The notes under the pieces: model-generated
The model's database searches: none
The model's input: the letters and a program-made list of their open reading frames with translations, nothing else
Told to the model about the DNA's origin: nothing
In this document: positions 8,893-17,589 of the stretch, piece by piece
Layout: each line of letters begins with the position of its first letter
Numbering within the stretch: position 1 is the first letter of the stretch
Origin: Ignavibacteria bacterium
GTDB taxonomy: Bacteria; Bacteroidota; Ignavibacteria; Kapaibacteriales; UBA2268
Assembly: GCA_026416955.1 (NCBI GenBank)
Contig: JAOAEE010000013.1
Span: 1-64,000 of the forward strand
Length of the DNA: 64,000 nucleotides
Direction of reading: 5' to 3'
Position numbers and translations under genes: made by a program

Positions 8893-9395
8893 TTATGTGG
8901 TGGTAACTTCCCTAATTTTCGTGCTCTAACAACATCTTCAGCAGTAACTTTCATATCGATACCATTTAATTCCCTATAAACATATTCCAAAATCATAGCA
9001 ATTTCATCATCTTTTAAATTTTTATCGACCTCTGTTGTCATTACTCCGTAATATACTTCCCCATTGACAATAATTTTCCCACTCCTACCAAAAAGCATAC
9101 CCCTCAATAATTCAATTTTATCCCCATTTTGAACATAATCGGAGTTCTTCAATGGTGGATAAACTCCCTTAATTCCCCGACCATCCTTACGATGGCATTT
9201 TGAACATTGTTCAACATATAATTTTTTCGCTTTTTCTTTATCATAGGAAAAGGAAACATAAAGAGAAACAGTGAAACAAAAAACCACTAAGACAAGAACA
9301 ACTAGAAAAAATCTATTTTGCTGCAATTTATTCAACAAAAGTTGATTTTCGATATTTTTTGAATATCTTTTTTGCATCTTTTTCTGCTTCTTCAT
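8889..9395 (-). CDS. membrane-anchored monoheme cytochrome c
   Basis: This 168-residue protein has one N-terminal transmembrane anchor (about residues 29-50) and a periplasmic class I cytochrome c domain. The heme motif is CSKCH (64-68), followed by DGRG and YPPL segments as in small electron-carrying cytochromes. A Met near residue 119 (GVMT) is the likely axial ligand. The C-terminal helix (DDEIAMILEYVY) fits the fold. The ATG at 9395 lies inside the upstream lipoprotein gene; a second ATG at 9377 would shorten the N-terminus by six residues. It is coupled by an ATGA overlap to the heme barrel downstream, which suggests that the two exchange electrons. Confidence 0.88.
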   Translation of the reverse strand: MKKQKKMQKRYSKNIENQLLLNKLQQNRFFLVVLVLVVFCFTVSLYVSFSYDKEKAKKLYVEQCSKCHRKDGRGIKGVYPPLKNSDYVQNGDKIELLRGMLFGRSGKIIVNGEVYYGVMTTEVDKNLKDDEIAMILEYVYRELNGIDMKVTAEDVVRARKLGKLPPHK

Positions 9396-11181
9396 ATTTT
9401 GAATAACCCCACAGAACTACTTTATACATTATTCCACTGTTTGATAAAAATCTATCGTAATATGCTCTGAATCCTTGTTTTTCCCAAAAGAGAACTTTCT
9501 TTTCTGCCAAATCTTCACTCAATGTAGTATCCACAACTATAGTAAAAGGTAGCACTTCTGGAATAAGCCATCGAATTTCAACCCTTCTGTTAAACAAGCC
9601 AGAAAATTCATCATCTTCAACTGGAAACAATGGTTTGCTAATACCAATACCTTTTGTTCTAATTTGCGAAGGGAAAACACCTCGTTCAATTAATCTATTT
9701 TTTACCGCTAATGCTCTTTCAAGAGATAGTTTTATTGGGTCTGAATATTGTTCCCCAATACCAGCAGTTCCAATCAATTCGACAACTAGATTTCTATGGT
9801 TAACCATCAAATTTGCAAGGTTATCGATGCACGGAAGAAAATTCTCGGATAAAGTAGTGTCGGCAAATTTGAATAGCGAGACTGCCTGGTAATTTGTGTA
9901 GAAATTCCTATCCTTGATTGGCAATAAATAAGAGTCAGAAAATGCAAGTTGCCCTGAACGAACAAATAATTTCAGATTTAAATCATTGCATTCGAAAGCT
10001 TTCCTTTCAATTGGAAAATTCGACTTGAAATAGTATTTGTTCGACAAAATTATTTCTGTTAACCCAAATGCAATATCATCGACTTGCCAAGGAAAATGTA
10101 CACTAGTTCCACCAGTTTTAGAGGATATATAATAGTAAGTTGAAGGCGAAACCTCGTTGCCGTAAGCAATAGTATTTATAGAAATTCCTTTTTTCAAAGC
10201 CAAGTCAATAATATCTTCTAATGTATAATTAATCGAGGAATTATCCATCTTATTTGTAATCAGAACAATAACAGATTTTGAATTTTCTTCAATTTCATTG
10301 ATTAAGTTCCATAAAGAGCGATAAATAGAACTTAATTCTATTCTTTTAGGAAATTCAAAAGTCTCTAAATCCCAGCCAAACTTGTCTGCCATTTCCAATG
10401 GAATAACATTATCCACTTTAACACCAAAAAGATACAATGCAACTTTATCGGAAACTTCAAGAAATCTAACCGCTCGTTGTATTTGCTGTTTTAACTTTGG
10501 GTTTTCATTAATAATTGAATAATCTACGAGAACAAAAAAATTCAATTTCTTTTCTATTGTTAATTCGGTTGGAAATCTCTGGGTTAAAGTAGAACTAATT
10601 TTATTGGGGCATTTTTGTTCTAATTCTACTTTCAAGTCGGTTGGGAATTTAGATACATCGTACAAAAGATTACCGAAACGGTCAAGTAAACCAAAACTGA
10701 CCTCGATACTATCTCTAAATTTGCTTGGTTTTACTCGAAAAATTCTAAGATAATTTACATTCGAAATGGAGCCCGTTGTAAATCCCAAAAAAAATTTGGA
10801 TATTGTTGAATTTTTTTCTTCAAAAATGTTTTCGATGACTTTTGGACCTCGCTGAACAGTTTGTTTTTGTTCCGACTTATTATCAAAAGTTGGATTTACA
10901 AGAATGTAAACCGATTGGAGTAGTTGTGCATTTTCTTCTCCAAATGCAACAACATCCAACCTTAAAGGATTTCGGGGCTTAACCAAAATTGAATCACTAG
11001 GTGAAAAAATCTGTTCATAACCGCTTACTTTCACATATTTCGCATTTTGGAAATCCCAGTAAACCCAAGCACTATCGCCAGCGTTAATTTCAATTAAATC
11101 AGAAATTCTTTTGACAAAGATTTTATTAGATGTACAAGATAAAAGTAAAATAAAAATAAATAAAGTAGAAAACACTCTCAT
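9328..11181 (-). CDS. lipoprotein with VWA-like, OmpA and SPOR-like domains
   Basis: This 617-residue protein has a signal peptide ending in a lipobox (LLSC, Cys at 16). A beta-rich region is followed by a VWA-like domain (about 215-385) whose MIDAS is degenerate (DYSII). Next come an OmpA/Pal-like peptidoglycan-binding domain (about 445-540; RALAVKNRL, FNRRVEI) and a SPOR-like C-terminal domain (about 550-617). This suggests an outer-membrane lipoprotein gripping peptidoglycan. The ATG at 11181 leaves one base after the ClpB-like stop; an earlier in-frame start at 11223 would destroy the signal peptide. The end overlaps the cytochrome gene by 68 bases. It could scaffold the heme proteins encoded with it, which is inference. 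Confidence 0.75.
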   Translation of the reverse strand: MRVFSTLFIFILLLSCTSNKIFVKRISDLIEINAGDSAWVYWDFQNAKYVKVSGYEQIFSPSDSILVKPRNPLRLDVVAFGEENAQLLQSVYILVNPTFDNKSEQKQTVQRGPKVIENIFEEKNSTISKFFLGFTTGSISNVNYLRIFRVKPSKFRDSIEVSFGLLDRFGNLLYDVSKFPTDLKVELEQKCPNKISSTLTQRFPTELTIEKKLNFFVLVDYSIINENPKLKQQIQRAVRFLEVSDKVALYLFGVKVDNVIPLEMADKFGWDLETFEFPKRIELSSIYRSLWNLINEIEENSKSVIVLITNKMDNSSINYTLEDIIDLALKKGISINTIAYGNEVSPSTYYYISSKTGGTSVHFPWQVDDIAFGLTEIILSNKYYFKSNFPIERKAFECNDLNLKLFVRSGQLAFSDSYLLPIKDRNFYTNYQAVSLFKFADTTLSENFLPCIDNLANLMVNHRNLVVELIGTAGIGEQYSDPIKLSLERALAVKNRLIERGVFPSQIRTKGIGISKPLFPVEDDEFSGLFNRRVEIRWLIPEVLPFTIVVDTTLSEDLAEKKVLFWEKQGFRAYYDRFLSNSGIMYKVVLWGYSKYEEAEKDAKKIFKKYRKSTFVE

Positions 11182-11182
11182 A

Positions 11183-12502
11183 TTATATCTTCGAAAATAT
11201 AAATTCACCATCTTTTGCATCAATCAATACTTTATCCCCTTGTGAAAATTTTCGTTCTAAAATTAAAAGAGCTAATTTGTCAACGATAAGTTTCTGAATT
11301 GCTCTTTTCAAAGGTCTTGCGCCAAATTGTGGGTCGAAACCAATCGCAGAAATTAAGTCCAATGCATCGTTAGTAATTTGAATATCAATCCCATTTTCTT
11401 TTAACTTTCCCTTAATCTTTTCAATTTGGAGCAAAGCAATTTTGACAATTTCATTTTTGGTTAATGGTTTAAAAACAATAATATCATCTATCCTATTTAA
11501 AAATTCTGGACGAAGTCTTTTCTTAAGTAATTCAAAAATTTCATCCTTAAGTCTCTCCATTACTTCTTCTCTGTTCGAAGAGGTCATATATTCTAATCTT
11601 TCTTGGATTAACTCAGTTCCAAGATTAGAAGTCATAATAACAATAGTATTTTTAAAATTAACAACTCTACCTTTACTGTCCGTTAATCGACCATCATCGA
11701 GGACTTGCAACAAAATATTAAATACATCTGGGTGTGCCTTTTCTATCTCGTCCAATAAAACAACAGAATAGGGACGCCTTCGAACGGCCTCTGTAAGTTG
11801 ACCACCTTCCTCATAACCAACATAACCCGGGGGTGCACCAACCAATCTGGAAACAGAAAAACGTTCCATATACTCACTCATATCAATCCGGACCATTGCA
11901 TTTTCATCGTCGAACAAAAATTCTGCAAGAGACCTTGCCAATTCAGTTTTTCCAACTCCCGTACTACCAAGAAAAATAAAAGAACCTATTGGTCTATTAA
12001 CATCTTGTAGACCAACTCGAGAGCGACGAATTGCGTTTGCAACTGCTCTTACGGCTTCCTCCTGGTCTACAAGGCGTAAATGTATTCTTTCTTCCATTTT
12101 CAGCAACTTAGAACGTTCACTTTCAAGCATTTTGTTGACTGGAATACCAGTCCATTTCGAAACAATTTCTGCTATGTCCTCTGCATCAACTTCCTCTTTC
12201 AATAACTTTCCGCTTTTCTGAATTTCTTCAAGTTTTGAACTTGCCTCGTTCAACTTCTTTTGTAATTCGTGTATCAAACCATAGCGAATTTCGGCAACCT
12301 TGGCAAGATTGCCTTGTCTTTCATATTCATCAGCTTGATACCGAAGATTCTCAATTTGAGCTTTGTAGTCGCGAATTTGTTGAATTATGCTTTTTTCCAA
12401 TTCCCATTGTGCTCGGAGTTTTTCTCTCGCTTTTCTTAATTCATCCAATTCTTTTTCGATTTCCAGAAGTCGCTCCTTTGTTGCTTTGATTGAATCATCC
12501 AT
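11183..12502 (-). CDS. ClpB-like AAA+ protein lacking the N-domain and first AAA+ domain
   Basis: This 439-residue protein matches only the second half of ClpB. It begins inside the coiled-coil middle domain (about residues 1-105) and continues through the second AAA+ domain: Walker A GSTGVGKT (179-186), pore loop GYVGYEEGG, Walker B VVLLDEIE, sensor TSNLG and the FGARPLKR C-terminal motif. Full ClpB is about 860 residues. An in-frame stop lies two codons upstream of the ATG and the 150 bases upstream are non-coding, so this is not a recent in-frame truncation or assembly break. All catalytic motifs of AAA2 are intact, so it may be a working single-ring unfoldase. It leads the operon that encodes the OmpA-like lipoprotein and two heme proteins. 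Confidence 0.85.
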   Translation of the reverse strand: MDDSIKATKERLLEIEKELDELRKAREKLRAQWELEKSIIQQIRDYKAQIENLRYQADEYERQGNLAKVAEIRYGLIHELQKKLNEASSKLEEIQKSGKLLKEEVDAEDIAEIVSKWTGIPVNKMLESERSKLLKMEERIHLRLVDQEEAVRAVANAIRRSRVGLQDVNRPIGSFIFLGSTGVGKTELARSLAEFLFDDENAMVRIDMSEYMERFSVSRLVGAPPGYVGYEEGGQLTEAVRRRPYSVVLLDEIEKAHPDVFNILLQVLDDGRLTDSKGRVVNFKNTIVIMTSNLGTELIQERLEYMTSSNREEVMERLKDEIFELLKKRLRPEFLNRIDDIIVFKPLTKNEIVKIALLQIEKIKGKLKENGIDIQITNDALDLISAIGFDPQFGARPLKRAIQKLIVDKLALLILERKFSQGDKVLIDAKDGEFIFSKI

Positions 12503-12603
12503 ATTTTAAAGATAAAATTAAAAACAAAAATATTAATAAAAAGTGAAATTAATAAAAAATATATCTTAAACAAATTACAAATACAATTCTTTTGCTTAAT
12601 AAA

Positions 12604-12630
12604 AAAGGCTGACAAAGTTGCCAGCCTTGT
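12604..12630 (-). terminator. rho-independent terminator after the small lipoprotein gene
   Basis: A seven-base stem (AAGGCTG with CAGCCTT, extended by a CAA/TTG pairing across one mismatch) encloses a short loop. On the minus strand it is followed by a run of six T. It lies about 25 bases past the stop of the 12653-13327 gene and isolates the ClpB-like operon from upstream transcription. Confidence 0.8.
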
Positions 12631-12652
12631 AAAAAAGTAAAACGGAAAGGAA

Positions 12653-13327
12653 CTATTTCTCTTCGAGATTTATTTTTTGTCCATTATCTAATTCGATATA
12701 GACTGGTCTCCAAGATACAAATATTTGATTTGGGTTTTCCTTTAATGTCTTAACAAGAAAAACTTCGTTTTGATTATTATCCTCGTGTTTGAAAGTAGAT
12801 TGGAATTGTGTAAACTGACCTGATTTAATATCTTGGTCTATATTAATCCTATATGCTCGGATAAGTTGATTATTAGCAGTAAAGAATTGTAAATAACCAT
12901 AGATTTTCTTAATGTCATTCTTTGAAATGTTAGAAATTGTGTAAGTAAAAACATTAAAGTCCGAGCCATTAATTTCAACTGGTTTCCAACCATCATATCT
13001 AAAACGGGAATAAGCAATTATAGCATTTGTAGCAAGGTTAACTTGACTTTGTTTTCTTCGAAAATTCATTTCTTGTTCAATAATTTGTTTAATAGTTTTG
13101 TTAAATAGAGAGTCGATAACATTGCTGTATCGAGCCACACCAGTACTGAAAAGATCAATTTCCTCGATTGATAAAAGAGTATCTTTTTTGATTTTCTCAA
13201 CAATATCGAAGAAATTTTGAGATGTAACTTTTTCATTAAGAAGTTTAGAGGTTTTTTTCTTTTCGCATCCAAAGGAAAAGAACATTAACGCAATCATCAA
13301 AGAAAGAATAAAATTTGAGAATTTCAT
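12653..13327 (-). CDS. predicted lipoprotein of unknown function
   Basis: This 224-residue protein begins with a signal peptide and a lipobox-like SFGC followed by Glu-Lys-rich sequence. The first half is helical and charged. The second half (about 115-224) is a beta-rich domain with features of a small Ig-like fold (NVFTYTISNISKND region, YGYLQFF, SWRPVYIEL). I do not recognise a named family beyond that. It is a single gene ending in a strong terminator. It may be an envelope protein; nothing in the context gives a role. Confidence 0.7.
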   Translation of the reverse strand: MKFSNFILSLMIALMFFSFGCEKKKTSKLLNEKVTSQNFFDIVEKIKKDTLLSIEEIDLFSTGVARYSNVIDSLFNKTIKQIIEQEMNFRRKQSQVNLATNAIIAYSRFRYDGWKPVEINGSDFNVFTYTISNISKNDIKKIYGYLQFFTANNQLIRAYRINIDQDIKSGQFTQFQSTFKHEDNNQNEVFLVKTLKENPNQIFVSWRPVYIELDNGQKINLEEK

Positions 13328-13371
13328 AACTTGCTTCCCTAAAAGTTTAACAAAAAGTACGAAAATAATAA

Positions 13372-14274
13372 TTAATTTCTAATAAATAACGCTTTAAAGA
13401 TATAACCTGCAATATCTGGATTCTCTTTTAGTCTACGTGTAGAGTACCCATACCAATCTTTCCCAAAAGGAACATAGACCCGCAGTCTGTGGCCCATTCT
13501 TAAAAGTTCGTTTCTTCTTTCTTCTCGGACACCAAGTAGCATCTGGAATTCATAGTCGTCCTTTTTTAATTTGTACTCAGAAATTAAATCAAGTGCATAG
13601 TTAATTAACACTTCGTCGTGTGTTGCAATAGCTGGATATAGTTTCAAATCAAGAATAAATTTGAGAAGTTTCTTGTAATTATTTCTAACCCCTTCTCTAT
13701 CTTGAATTGCTATGCTTGCGGGTTCACGATAAATTCCTTTACACAATCGAATCGAAGGTTTATAATCTGCGAGTGCTTTTATGTCATTCTCGCTCCTATA
13801 AAGATATGCTTGAATCACAATTCCTACATTTTGATATCCTTCTTCACGTAACTTTTTGAAAATTTGAAAAGTCTTATCGGTATATGGGGAATTTTCCATA
13901 TCTAATCGGACAAATATCCCTAACTTAGAAGCTTTGTCGACTAAATCTTTAATATTTGAATATGCAAAGTCAAAATCAATTCCAAGCCCCAAGGAGGTAG
14001 GTTTTACAGAAAGATAAGATTCAATGTCATTTTCTTTAATGGCTTCCAATACTTTGGAACACATTGATTTTTCGTGAAGGGCCATTTCTTTGTTTGTTAC
14101 AAATTCGCCAAGAACGTCGATTGTGGACATTCCACCAATTTTCATCAATTCCTTCGTTACTCTAACGGCATCTTCTAAATTCTCGCCAGCAATGTAACGT
14201 CTGGAAATCCTTTTAATTATTCCCTTGGGTACCAAGGGCATTGTTTTGATTATTAATTGATTTAACCATTCCAT
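13372..14274 (-). CDS. proline dehydrogenase (FAD-dependent)
   Basis: This 300-residue monofunctional enzyme oxidises proline to pyrroline-5-carboxylate. The TIM-barrel signatures are clear: RLDMENS, a VIQAYL strand, RLCKG, ATHD, EFQMLLG and the C-terminal VYVPFGKDWYGYSTRRLKENP region that contacts substrate and FAD. The length fits the stand-alone PRODH family rather than bifunctional PutA. A purine-rich AGGTGG ribosome-binding site precedes the ATG at 14274. No pyrroline-5-carboxylate dehydrogenase gene is adjacent. It is separated from the upstream protease gene by a strong terminator, so it has its own promoter. Confidence 0.93.
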   Translation of the reverse strand: MEWLNQLIIKTMPLVPKGIIKRISRRYIAGENLEDAVRVTKELMKIGGMSTIDVLGEFVTNKEMALHEKSMCSKVLEAIKENDIESYLSVKPTSLGLGIDFDFAYSNIKDLVDKASKLGIFVRLDMENSPYTDKTFQIFKKLREEGYQNVGIVIQAYLYRSENDIKALADYKPSIRLCKGIYREPASIAIQDREGVRNNYKKLLKFILDLKLYPAIATHDEVLINYALDLISEYKLKKDDYEFQMLLGVREERRNELLRMGHRLRVYVPFGKDWYGYSTRRLKENPDIAGYIFKALFIRN

Positions 14275-14290
14275 TGTCCCACCTTTAGAT

Positions 14291-14328
14291 TAAAAAAAGT
14301 AAAGATGCAATTTCTTGCATCTTTACTT
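14291..14328 (-). terminator. perfect-stem terminator after the metalloprotease gene
   Basis: A 14-base perfect stem (arms 14297-14310 and 14315-14328) has a four-base loop. On the minus strand it runs into seven T. It lies 27 bases past the stop of the metalloprotease gene. A weaker T run follows on the other strand. Confidence 0.88.
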
Positions 14329-14355
14329 AACATTTTTTCAACTTAATTATGCATA

Positions 14356-16845
14356 TTATTTAATAATAAATGTCGAAACTAAATTACTACCACCTTCAAA
14401 ATTCAAAATTATAAATAATAATCCTTGTGATACTTTCGAAAGTTTAATAGTTTTATTATTGTTGGTGATTGTGTTGCTATTCAACAATTCCGAATAAAGA
14501 GTTCTACCAAGTACATCAACAATAATTAGCCTTGGACTAATCAATTTCTCAATATTGGTCAATTCAAGCGATAATTCATTATCCTCTGTATTATATTCAA
14601 CATTCTTGATAAACTCATTTTTGAAGGATTTTTCATTCAATACCCCACCAATGACTTGACAAGAATCAATAGAAAATGTGGAATCTGAGGTAGAAATTAT
14701 TTGCTCAGAAAAAGTGGGCCTTATTCTAACAAGGCATTCATTTGAAATGCGATTAGGTACTTTCCAGATATAAGAACCAATTTTTGCATCCAAGTTGCCT
14801 AATGAAACTTTTCTCCAGTTCTTACCATTGTCTGTCGAATATTCCAAAATAATTTTATTAATATAAGATGTATTCCATCTAATTGTGTAAGCAGCATTAA
14901 CACAAAAAACCTCACCACCTTTAGGAAATGTTATTTCTCCTATTGGATGACCAATTTTGAAGATTGGGCTTTCCGAAACAATACGACCGTCTGATGAGGT
15001 AATTTTGAATTTACATTGGTCCGATTGAAGTTCTGGTGCAACAAATTCATAATAGAACATTGTAAAATTAGAAGCAAGAGTTGAATAAGTTTTTCCACCA
15101 TCTGATGAAAAATAGACATTAAAAGTATCGATTAGAGTTGCATTCCAAGATAAAATAATAGTTTCACCAACAGAAAATTCATCGTTATGCGAGGGTGAAA
15201 GTACTTGAATTGTCTTGGGAAGGATAGAAAAAGTTTTAATAGATGTATCGGAAACATTGGGATTACCTTTATCACGAATATAAATAAGTCCCTTAGTTGT
15301 CTTAATATTTGGAAGTTGCCAAAGAAAGATTGAATCGGTAGCTGGAACATTATCGGCAATCAAAGACCAAGTTGAACCCTTATCGGACGAGAAAAATATC
15401 ATTAAATAATTAACGTTTGCCGAAGTCCATCGAATTTGTAAATTATCACCAGCAACATAAGTCCTATCTCCCAAAGGATTAAGCAACGAAATGAAAGGAG
15501 AAGAAGCTTGTCTAACACAATTCGACCTTTCAGCAGCAGTCCGTGCTAAGGGTAATTCTCTCGGATGAAAAATAAGTTGAACTGAATGAGTTGAATTTGT
15601 CAAATGACAATAACTCATAATGGTTCCGGGTCTTGGAATTGGGCTCCCAGTTTTAATACAAGCATCCCCAACTCCGTAAGTTTCGCCAGTTACACAAGTA
15701 TCAATCATAATAGGTTGCCAATAACAATTATGGGTATGCGGGAGGGAAAAGTTGTGACCTATTTCGTGGGTGGCAACATTAATATCCCAAGTGTAATTCA
15801 GCGTTGGGAAAGATGCGTTTCCCCTAATACCTAATACACAATAGCCCCAATCTTTACTGCACAGACTTCCGTAATATGGTGTTCCCCCAAAGGAAATACC
15901 TGCAACTGTTTCGTTAGAGGGTTGATTTGCTAAGTTTGCAAAAAGAACTGTCAAAGCCCTATCGATTGATTTATTTTTCCAAACACTGGGCATTTTTTGC
16001 AATTTTTCCGACAAATTTTTTGTTCCATAATATGGGTCATCCCATTCATCTTCCCATACAACAGCATAGCCAATATATAATCTTACATTAAAAAACTCTT
16101 GATAAATTTTCGAAGAGTGGGCAACAACAGCGGAAATATAGGCTAAAGCATTTTGAGTATTATTAAATATCTTATAAAAATCCGAAGTTCCTTCGCAAGC
16201 AAGTTTGACTTCGAGAAGAGGTTTTTTGGCTAAAGGAACATCATCAAATTTGAATTTTATCAAGTCTTTAGCTTCGGATGAATTTCCAGCGTAATCTTCT
16301 GTCAAACAAGAAAAAATGTTATGTTCATCTAATACTGAAACATTTGCATTTGTTAAAATATGTTCACTAAACTTTTGAGAAAGATTAGGGGATATTGTAA
16401 AAGTTAGTCCGTTTTCTTGTTGAATTGTACCTAAAATACCAAAATCAGTAAAACTTAAAAAAACAAAAGAATTGGGTTGACCATCAATTTTCCCTGAAAG
16501 AGCCATTAAATTTGGAGCTTTGGTTTTGATTAATCCACTTTTAGTTCCTTTGTAAAATTCGGTGTTTTGGTCGAATGGAATAAATGCTCTTTCTAATGTT
16601 AGATTAACAAAATTTGAAGATAATAAAGGAAAATCCTTGATTCTAACTTTTTCATAATCAGCAGTAAAAACTTCTTTTGCAACAGAGGAATTAATCTCAA
16701 AAACTAAGCCCTCGCTATTATTTAGCACCGTAGGTCTAACGCCATTTTTTATAAGAAATTTAGAATCAATGATTAATTCGTTTGCAAATAAAACCCCTGA
16801 CAAGAAAACAACACTAAGAATAGAAATAAATCTTTTCAAAACCAT
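14356..16845 (-). CDS. secreted reprolysin-like zinc metalloprotease with Ig-like repeats and T9SS sorting domain
   Basis: This 829-residue exported protease has a signal peptide (about 1-21), a propeptide-like region and a metzincin catalytic domain with HEIGHNFSLPH (360-370) and a downstream Met-turn (MSYC, Met near 410), as in reprolysin/M12B-like enzymes. Three repeated Ig-like modules follow (about 455-735), each with the pattern IRW-x-S...STDxGxTW. The end (about 745-829) is a T9SS type A sorting domain (VDVLGRTLYSELL, then a terminal FIIK strand). It is therefore exported by T9SS and anchored to or released from the cell surface. The ATG at 16845 follows an AAGG ribosome-binding site. 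It probably degrades extracellular protein. Confidence 0.9.
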   Translation of the reverse strand: MVLKRFISILSVVFLSGVLFANELIIDSKFLIKNGVRPTVLNNSEGLVFEINSSVAKEVFTADYEKVRIKDFPLLSSNFVNLTLERAFIPFDQNTEFYKGTKSGLIKTKAPNLMALSGKIDGQPNSFVFLSFTDFGILGTIQQENGLTFTISPNLSQKFSEHILTNANVSVLDEHNIFSCLTEDYAGNSSEAKDLIKFKFDDVPLAKKPLLEVKLACEGTSDFYKIFNNTQNALAYISAVVAHSSKIYQEFFNVRLYIGYAVVWEDEWDDPYYGTKNLSEKLQKMPSVWKNKSIDRALTVLFANLANQPSNETVAGISFGGTPYYGSLCSKDWGYCVLGIRGNASFPTLNYTWDINVATHEIGHNFSLPHTHNCYWQPIMIDTCVTGETYGVGDACIKTGSPIPRPGTIMSYCHLTNSTHSVQLIFHPRELPLARTAAERSNCVRQASSPFISLLNPLGDRTYVAGDNLQIRWTSANVNYLMIFFSSDKGSTWSLIADNVPATDSIFLWQLPNIKTTKGLIYIRDKGNPNVSDTSIKTFSILPKTIQVLSPSHNDEFSVGETIILSWNATLIDTFNVYFSSDGGKTYSTLASNFTMFYYEFVAPELQSDQCKFKITSSDGRIVSESPIFKIGHPIGEITFPKGGEVFCVNAAYTIRWNTSYINKIILEYSTDNGKNWRKVSLGNLDAKIGSYIWKVPNRISNECLVRIRPTFSEQIISTSDSTFSIDSCQVIGGVLNEKSFKNEFIKNVEYNTEDNELSLELTNIEKLISPRLIIVDVLGRTLYSELLNSNTITNNNKTIKLSKVSQGLLFIILNFEGGSNLVSTFIIK

Positions 16846-16904
16846 CTTTTACCTTACATTTTAAAAAACATATTAAGACAAAATAAAACATAAAAAGTTA
16901 CAAC

Positions 16905-17585
16905 TCATTTTGGTATGACGACCGAGTTCATTCTTCCTTGTATAAAATCTACTCTTTTTTCAATGTAAGGTGTTGGATTTATTGGAGACCATCTTCTCGG
17001 ATTTGGTAAAACAGCTGCTAATAGAGCACATTCTCTTCTATTTAAATCCTTTGCATTTTTTTTGAAATAATATTCCGAAGCAGCTTGAACACCAAATATT
17101 CCTTCGCCAAACTCAATTATATTCACGTAAACTTCCAATATTCTTTTCTTCCCCCAAATAAACTCAATAAGAATTGTAAAATATGCTTCCAAAGCTTTCC
17201 TTACATAATTCCTTCCGTGCCAAAGAAAAGCATTTTTTGCTGTTTGCATTGATATCGTAGAAGCTCCTCGCAATTTTTTCCCCTTTCTTGCCTCGTTATA
17301 CCTTCTCGCTGCTTCAATTGCATCCCAATCGAAACCATTGTGGTTCATAAATCGTGAATCTTCTGCAGAAACTACTGCACGAAAGAAATTTTTCGAAACC
17401 TCTTCGTACGATACCCACTTCTTTTTTATTCCTATGTTTTTTCCTTCGAACCATCCTTCGAAAACTCTAATTATCATTATTGGAGTGATAGGTGGAGGAA
17501 TAAATTTGTAGATAATAACTATTGAGATACTCGATATAAAAAAGAAAAGGATTACCTTAGCAATAAATTTTAATAATTTAAACAT
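16905..17585 (-). CDS. mtgA: monofunctional peptidoglycan glycosyltransferase
   Basis: This 226-residue GT51 enzyme has one N-terminal membrane anchor and polymerises lipid II glycan strands in the periplasm. The family motifs are present: the catalytic AEDSRF with NHNGFDWDA, GASTISMQTAKN, KKRILEVYVNIIEFG and ECALLAAVLPNPRRWSP. The length matches MtgA, with no transpeptidase domain. It follows the nuclease gene by four bases and smc beyond that, so the three are one operon. Confidence 0.93.
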   Translation of the reverse strand: MFKLLKFIAKVILFFFISSISIVIIYKFIPPPITPIMIIRVFEGWFEGKNIGIKKKWVSYEEVSKNFFRAVVSAEDSRFMNHNGFDWDAIEAARRYNEARKGKKLRGASTISMQTAKNAFLWHGRNYVRKALEAYFTILIEFIWGKKRILEVYVNIIEFGEGIFGVQAASEYYFKKNAKDLNRRECALLAAVLPNPRRWSPINPTPYIEKRVDFIQGRMNSVVIPK

Positions 17586-17589
17586 AAAC

